The notes under the pieces are model-generated. The model was not told the origin of the DNA. It did no database searches and saw nothing but the letters and a program-made list of their open reading frames with translations. Source: CAZBMJ01 sp964493205 (GTDB taxonomy: Bacteria > Myxococcota > UBA727 > JABDBI01). From it: 28,898 nt of DNA. The stretch covers positions 1-28,898 of the forward strand of contig CAZBMJ010000030.1 of the NCBI GenBank assembly GCA_964493205.1, in the 5' to 3' direction. Of this stretch, positions 24,960 through 28,898 are shown one piece after another. Numbering within the stretch: position 1 is the stretch's first letter; each line of letters begins with the position of its first letter. The position numbers and the translations under genes were made by a program.

Positions 24960-26435
24960 CTAAAGATGATAACTTTTTGGATTATCTTCTAACGTATAAG
25001 GAGCAGCTACACCTACAGTATTATTAGAAAAACCTAAAAATTCTTGTACATCATTTTTATTATTAAAGTGACCTTGTTTATTTTGCATTAATTTATTTCT
25101 AATATCTTCAAAAAAACCAGAATCTAACTGACCCTTATTTGTAGAAGCGAAATCTCTCACAATATCTCTTACTTTATAAAATTTATTTTCAACTGTTTCT
25201 TTATTTTTATCATCTAAAATAAAGTTAATACAGTTTTTAATATCAGTAGGTAATTTAATATTTTTACTGCCTTCTGATATATAGTGATGTTCTAAATAGC
25301 GCTCTCTAGTTTCTTTTCTGGCTATTAATAAATTTTTAACATTATCTGAATTATTTTTAAAAGTATCATTAAAAGTTTTAAAATCTTTTTCGTCTGTATG
25401 CTCAAAATAGTCCATAAATTTAATATTTTTCTTCATTAAAGTATAAGCTATTTGATTATTTGTATCTTTTGATAATAAATCATAAATAATATTAGGTTTG
25501 TATTTGTTATTGTTTATATTAACAGAATTAACATCTTTAATAACTGAGTTAAAGTTATCTATTCCATCAGCAAATTTAATTAAGTTTTCAATAAAAACAG
25601 GTATATTTTCATTTGCAAATGTTGCAGCTATTAGCTCATCTAATTTTTTATCGACTAATAAATATCTTAAAGCGTCTTTGTTTGATGAAGTTAGATAAAT
25701 ATTTTTTTCTATAATCATTGAGGATAATTGATTAAATTTTTTTGAAATTTCATTTTCTCCAATTACTTCAAAATCAAATAAAGCATCAAAAAAAGGTGAA
25801 TAAAAGAAATCTACATCACTTGTTTTTTGCCCATCTCTAGATAAACTCGTGTTAAATAAGTTTTCATCTCCTAAAAAGCCTTCTCTTATAATAAACTCAA
25901 TATTTTCTTTAATCTCTTCAGCTGTATTTGATTTAGGCTTAATAATATTTGATATAATAGTTTTACCATTTCCATGAAATAATTTTGTAAATGCCACCTT
26001 AGGGTTGGAACCATGAAGCTTTTTATATTCTTCTAAAGATTCTTTAATAGATTTACTCTCTTTAGCATTTATAATCTTTTCAATAATTTTTTCGTCATTA
26101 GCTATTATGTTTTCTAAATTTTGTTCTTCATTAGCTTGTTCCTCAGGTTTGCTACTAGCCTGATTATTTGGTTTATCGCCAGTATTACCTTGTTTAGGCT
26201 TATTACTAATCTGAATATTGGGTTTATTGCCAGTATTACCTTGCTCAGGCTTATTACTAGCCTGATTATTTGGTTTATTGCCAGTATTAACTTGGCCAGC
26301 AGGACCAGGTCCATCAGGAGTATTTTGCTTATTTGATTGATTTCTCTTATTATTTCCCTTGTTAATAATACAAGAATCTTTATTACAAGCAGATATTAAT
26401 AATAATATTAAAATCAATAGGTTACGTTTTTTCAT
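24960..26435 (-). CDS. Lipoprotein with 17-residue linker repeats
   Basis: A 491-residue lipoprotein: signal peptide with lipobox LISAC, then a proline/asparagine/glutamine-rich linker containing three copies of a 17-residue unit (NTGNKPNNQASNKPEQG and variants), then an acidic hinge and a ~370-residue Asn/Lys/Ile-rich helical domain that I do not recognise. The layout repeats that of the lipoprotein at 845-1921: lipid anchor, repetitive tether, orphan domain. Divergently upstream lies the MYND-finger gene. Surface display is an inference. Confidence 0.7.
   Translation of the reverse strand: MKKRNLLILILLLISACNKDSCIINKGNNKRNQSNKQNTPDGPGPAGQVNTGNKPNNQASNKPEQGNTGNKPNIQISNKPKQGNTGDKPNNQASSKPEEQANEEQNLENIIANDEKIIEKIINAKESKSIKESLEEYKKLHGSNPKVAFTKLFHGNGKTIISNIIKPKSNTAEEIKENIEFIIREGFLGDENLFNTSLSRDGQKTSDVDFFYSPFFDALFDFEVIGENEISKKFNQLSSMIIEKNIYLTSSNKDALRYLLVDKKLDELIAATFANENIPVFIENLIKFADGIDNFNSVIKDVNSVNINNNKYKPNIIYDLLSKDTNNQIAYTLMKKNIKFMDYFEHTDEKDFKTFNDTFKNNSDNVKNLLIARKETRERYLEHHYISEGSKNIKLPTDIKNCINFILDDKNKETVENKFYKVRDIVRDFASTNKGQLDSGFFEDIRNKLMQNKQGHFNNKNDVQEFLGFSNNTVGVAAPYTLEDNPKSYHL
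26140..26296 (-). repeat. 51-bp tandem repeat in lipoprotein linker
   Basis: Units beginning near 26161, 26212 and 26263 repeat with an exact 51-base period, with a degenerate partial copy before the first and an incomplete third. Each encodes 17 residues, so copy-number change preserves the frame. Confidence 0.85.
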
Positions 26436-26564
26436 AATTTAATTCTTTTGTTTTCAAATATACTAAATTGATTATAACAACTAAAATAGTTAAAACAAGC
26501 GGGGAAGAGGCCCTAAAAGTCTTAAAACATCTAAAATCAGGTTAATTAAAAGTATTTATACCTG

Positions 26565-26592
26565 TTGACATAGCGGTTTATGAATATGTAAT
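26565..26592 (+). promoter_or_regulatory. Promoter of the MYND-finger gene
   Basis: A perfect TTGACA (26565-26570), a 16-base spacer and TGTAAT (26587-26592, five of six matches) lie about 40 bases before the ATG at 26633. It is one of the best -35 boxes in the window, so this broken-looking gene is probably still transcribed. Confidence 0.6.
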
Positions 26593-26632
26593 ATATATAT
26601 TTTTAATATTAATTATTAAGGTGTATTTATTC

Positions 26633-26833
26633 ATGAATTTATTTATTAAAAGTTTCATTATTTTTTTTGTGCTTATAAATCAAACAGTATTAGCCATGCA
26701 ACAAATTGATTTTAAACATAAATTATTTGATTTATATAATAGTATTAGCTCAACAGTTAGTCCTGATGAAATTAATAATTACAGTCAGAATTTTTTGAGC
26801 TTGGTCCCCAGGCTATCATGGCATTTTCTCTAA
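26633..26833 (+). CDS. N-terminal part of the MYND-finger protein (zero frame)
   Basis: A 66-residue frame from ATG 26633, with AAGG upstream. It encodes a signal peptide (LFIKSFIIFFVLINQTVLA) and about 45 residues of helical mature chain (DFKHKLFDLYNSISS) before ending in a short unrelated tail, PRLSWHFL. The next frame, shifted by -1, overlaps it and carries on for over 300 residues. The two are best read as one gene interrupted by a frameshift near 26791-26797; alone, this piece would be a tiny exported peptide. Confidence 0.6.
   Translation: MNLFIKSFIIFFVLINQTVLAMQQIDFKHKLFDLYNSISSTVSPDEINNYSQNFLSLVPRLSWHFL
26791..26797 (+). other. T TTT TTG heptamer at the frame junction
   Basis: In the zero frame the codons read AAT TTT TTG, so the heptamer fits the X XXY YYZ form of a -1 slippery site exactly. 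After a -1 slip the frame continues GAG CTT GGT CCC CAG GCT ATC ATG into the MYND frame without a stop. A single missing T (natural or sequencing error in the six-T run) would give the same picture. Confidence 0.55.
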
Positions 26834-27774
26834 CATCAAAAGAAAATAATTGTTATCTTGAAAGTATTAACAACAATTACTGTAAAAATAGCAATTGGAT
26901 TCCTGAATGGAAGACTGCACCATTGAAAACTGACAGACTCTGTGAGCTTGTTAGCTCAGCAAAAAAAATTAATAAATTTACTAATCCCAATGATGTAGTT
27001 ATTTATGTGGGGAGATCGCCATCAATACTTTTTGTCATCAATAATTATCTCAATTCAGAAGCAAAACATGTGCATATAAATTGTTCTAGTACTCCAGGTA
27101 TGACTGGTATGCGCAAATCACCAGAAAATATTTTAAAAAATGTTATAACTCCTGAAAGATTAGCTTATTTTGAAGATTATGCTCATAATGCTGGGCTTGA
27201 TAAAATTACTGATTCAAGTCAAAACATATATATCGTTGATATTATTGGTACTGGAGCAGGACTTAATAGCTTTATCCAAATTTTGCATCATTATTTGTTT
27301 GAGTATAGAAATATGGCAGCCTTGCCACAGATTAAAATTATTTTAATGAATAATAAGCAGGGAAATCAGTATGAATATTATGTTTTGAATATTCAAGAAA
27401 AAACTATAACTTTTACTAACTCATTCAAATACATAATGCCAATCACATTGCCTATTGAACTATTGAATATGTCTGAAGATGTACAAGATGCACTAGATGA
27501 CGATGTAATTCAGTTTTATAGTTCTTTTGGTAGAGAATACCCAGCATTTGCTTGGCAGGAAAAGTATGAAAGTCATCGTGATTCTAAAGCAGAATATGGA
27601 GAATATTTAGAAAAATTTTTGATTAGCTATATTGATATAGAAAAATGTGAATCATGTTATGCATTTTTAACAAAAATATTACGGTGTGGCCAATGCAAGA
27701 AAATTTCTTACTGTAAGAGAGAATGTCAGCTAAAAGATTGGCCTAATCATAAGCAGTTTTGTAAAAATAGCTAG
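26818..27774 (+). CDS. Main part of the MYND zinc-finger protein (-1 frame)
   Basis: A 318-residue frame (from ATG 26818; open back to 26779). The C-terminal 40 residues (nucleotides 27646-27762) are a complete MYND finger: C-x2-C-x9-C-x2-C-x4-YC-x3-CQ-x3-W-x2-H-x3-C, eight ligands in the right spacing. MYND fingers are protein-interaction modules of eukaryotes and are rare in bacteria. The central part has an alternating strand/helix pattern with VVIYVGRSPSILF and YIVDIIGTGAGLNSF, reminiscent of a nucleotide- or PRPP-binding Rossmann-like fold, although no family can be named. On its own it would lack a signal peptide; joined to the upstream frame it would be exported, which suits an effector. 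Confidence 0.7.
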   Translation: MAFSLTSKENNCYLESINNNYCKNSNWIPEWKTAPLKTDRLCELVSSAKKINKFTNPNDVVIYVGRSPSILFVINNYLNSEAKHVHINCSSTPGMTGMRKSPENILKNVITPERLAYFEDYAHNAGLDKITDSSQNIYIVDIIGTGAGLNSFIQILHHYLFEYRNMAALPQIKIILMNNKQGNQYEYYVLNIQEKTITFTNSFKYIMPITLPIELLNMSEDVQDALDDDVIQFYSSFGREYPAFAWQEKYESHRDSKAEYGEYLEKFLISYIDIEKCESCYAFLTKILRCGQCKKISYCKRECQLKDWPNHKQFCKNS

Positions 27775-27898
27775 ATAATTGAGAATTAGATACTAATTAT
27801 TTTTTTAATTTAATAAAAAATTTGATCTAACTTGCAGAATAATAGCATTAATATTAGATATTATTATCAAATATTTAATCTTAATTTTGCGAGTTTTT

Positions 27899-28849
27899 AT
27901 GTTTTTAAATAAGTGTTTAATTAATATAGTGTTTTTTTTATTTTTAATAATTTCTAAGCTATCTTTTAGTGCTGTTTACATAGAAGACATGCCTAAACTT
28001 GGCGATCAATTACTGCAGGGCTTTTTGGCATTAGAGTCTGGTTTGCTTGAAAATATAAGGTTTAAGGGTAATTATGGTCCTGAAAAGAGCCAATATTTAT
28101 GCCATTATATACTAAATCAAGAACAAAGAACCAGAGATTGCCCACAAGATCATACTACGGCGCTTCTGCAAAATATTTTTCCTTCTCCTGGTGGCGCAGC
28201 GCTAGGACCAACAAATGCAACTTCTGATTTTTTTAATAGGCTAAAAATTAGTCAGATAAAAGAAATACTAAAAATTTACGAAGAGATTAAACTTAATCCT
28301 AACAATACTAAAAATTTAGATAAATTTATGTCACTAAATTCAGCTGCCAGAAGAAGTATACTACCAAATTGGAAAAATAAATTTGAATCTTATGAAAAAC
28401 TTGCCGATGAATATAAAAAAATGTTTTTAGGGGCTGCAGCTGAAAGAGAAGCATACCCCAATATAGTAGAATATGCGTTATTAGCCTTGGCCATTAAAAA
28501 AGCTACTACAATAGAAGATCTTAAGATATTTGGAATACTGGATAATGATATTATTTATGATGAAAATTTATATAAAAATTTTGAAACAAATTATATTAAA
28601 AATAGTAAAATATCATACCTGGATTTTAAAAAATTATTAGAAGATGATCCCAAACTATTTAGTTTTTATTTAGCAGGATATAAAAAATATAATAATACTT
28701 ATAAATTTCCACCTATACTTGGTGAAAATGAACAAGCAGTGTACAATAATATTAAGTTTACTGCATGTGGTGAGACATCTTTGCGTAATTTTTTAAATAT
28801 AGTAGCAGCTAATATACAATATAAAACATTTAATCCTGAGTATTTATAG
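27899..28849 (+). CDS. Exported protein of unknown function, possibly shortened
   Basis: A 316-residue protein with a signal peptide (INIVFFLFLIISKLSFSA) from ATG 27899; a TTG at 27887 would only add four residues. The mature chain is helical, with a Gly/Pro/Ala patch in the first third (FPSPGGAALGPTNATSDFF). The end is abrupt: a compact CGETSLRNFLNIVAANIQY block, which looks like the beginning of a conserved domain, is followed within 12 residues by the stop at 28847. It may be a natural end or a truncation of a longer relative. No family recognised. Confidence 0.6.
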   Translation: MFLNKCLINIVFFLFLIISKLSFSAVYIEDMPKLGDQLLQGFLALESGLLENIRFKGNYGPEKSQYLCHYILNQEQRTRDCPQDHTTALLQNIFPSPGGAALGPTNATSDFFNRLKISQIKEILKIYEEIKLNPNNTKNLDKFMSLNSAARRSILPNWKNKFESYEKLADEYKKMFLGAAAEREAYPNIVEYALLALAIKKATTIEDLKIFGILDNDIIYDENLYKNFETNYIKNSKISYLDFKKLLEDDPKLFSFYLAGYKKYNNTYKFPPILGENEQAVYNNIKFTACGETSLRNFLNIVAANIQYKTFNPEYL

Positions 28850-28898
28850 CTACGCTCTCATAAAAAAGTTATATGAGATAATATTTAAAAATATTAAA

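Noticed and set aside
26140..26296. Possible CRISPR-like array
   Set aside because: The repeats are directly adjacent with no spacers, are in frame inside a gene and encode a linker; no cas genes are present.

Overview
The window is AT-rich DNA from a Gram-negative bacterium. Outer-membrane lipid transport (Mla-type), a Tat translocase, lipoprotein signal peptides and many Sec-type signal peptides support this. Several core proteins (omega subunit, SspB, DUF1844 protein, a very large PDZ/S41 peptidase resembling the MXAN_5808-type family) look most like Bdellovibrionota/Myxococcota ('deltaproteobacterial') relatives. Low GC, ankyrin repeats, a eukaryotic-type MYND zinc finger and many orphan secreted proteins suggest a host-associated or predatory/intracellular life. 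Placement is an inference; another AT-rich intracellular phylum such as Dependentiae is not excluded.

Layout. 1-2.2 kb: three orphan secreted/lipoprotein genes, one with an Asn-rich linker built from 9-bp repeats. 2.2-3.9 kb: acyl-CoA thioesterase, tmRNA (ssrA) on the minus strand, then divergently rpoZ and an sspB-like gene, so the tmRNA and the likely adaptor for its tag are neighbours. 4.0-9.0 kb: mlaF-like ATPase, MCE/mlaD-like protein and a 1040-residue S41 peptidase, apparently one operon without a local mlaE. 9.0-10.7 kb: a small secreted protein and recA with a dyad at its ribosome site and an intrinsic terminator. 10.7-14.0 kb: a lipoprotein with four Cys-rich repeats, a charged coiled coil and a C-terminal J-domain-like HPD module, then an ankyrin protein. 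14.4-18.0 kb: a fused E2-E1 2-oxoglutarate dehydrogenase/decarboxylase (Kgd type). 18.0-21.3 kb: a Tat-signal intradiol dioxygenase-like protein facing a promoter-led operon of a small protein, DUF1844 protein, truA, tatA/B and tatC. 21.3-28.9 kb: a run of orphan exported proteins, including a degenerate TraB/Tiki-like protein, a lipoprotein with 51-bp repeats, and a MYND-finger protein split by an apparent -1 frameshift exactly at a T TTT TTG heptamer.

How the genes fit together. The housekeeping blocks cover ribosome rescue and tag-directed proteolysis (ssrA, sspB), transcription (rpoZ), recombination (recA), envelope lipid transport and periplasmic proteolysis (mla-like genes plus S41 peptidase), TCA-cycle 2-oxoglutarate oxidation, and Tat export with a probable substrate beside the translocase. 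They alternate with accessory blocks of exported proteins with eukaryotic-like modules or low-complexity linkers, which are the best places to look for undescribed host-interaction factors. No IS element, rRNA, tRNA or CRISPR array was seen.
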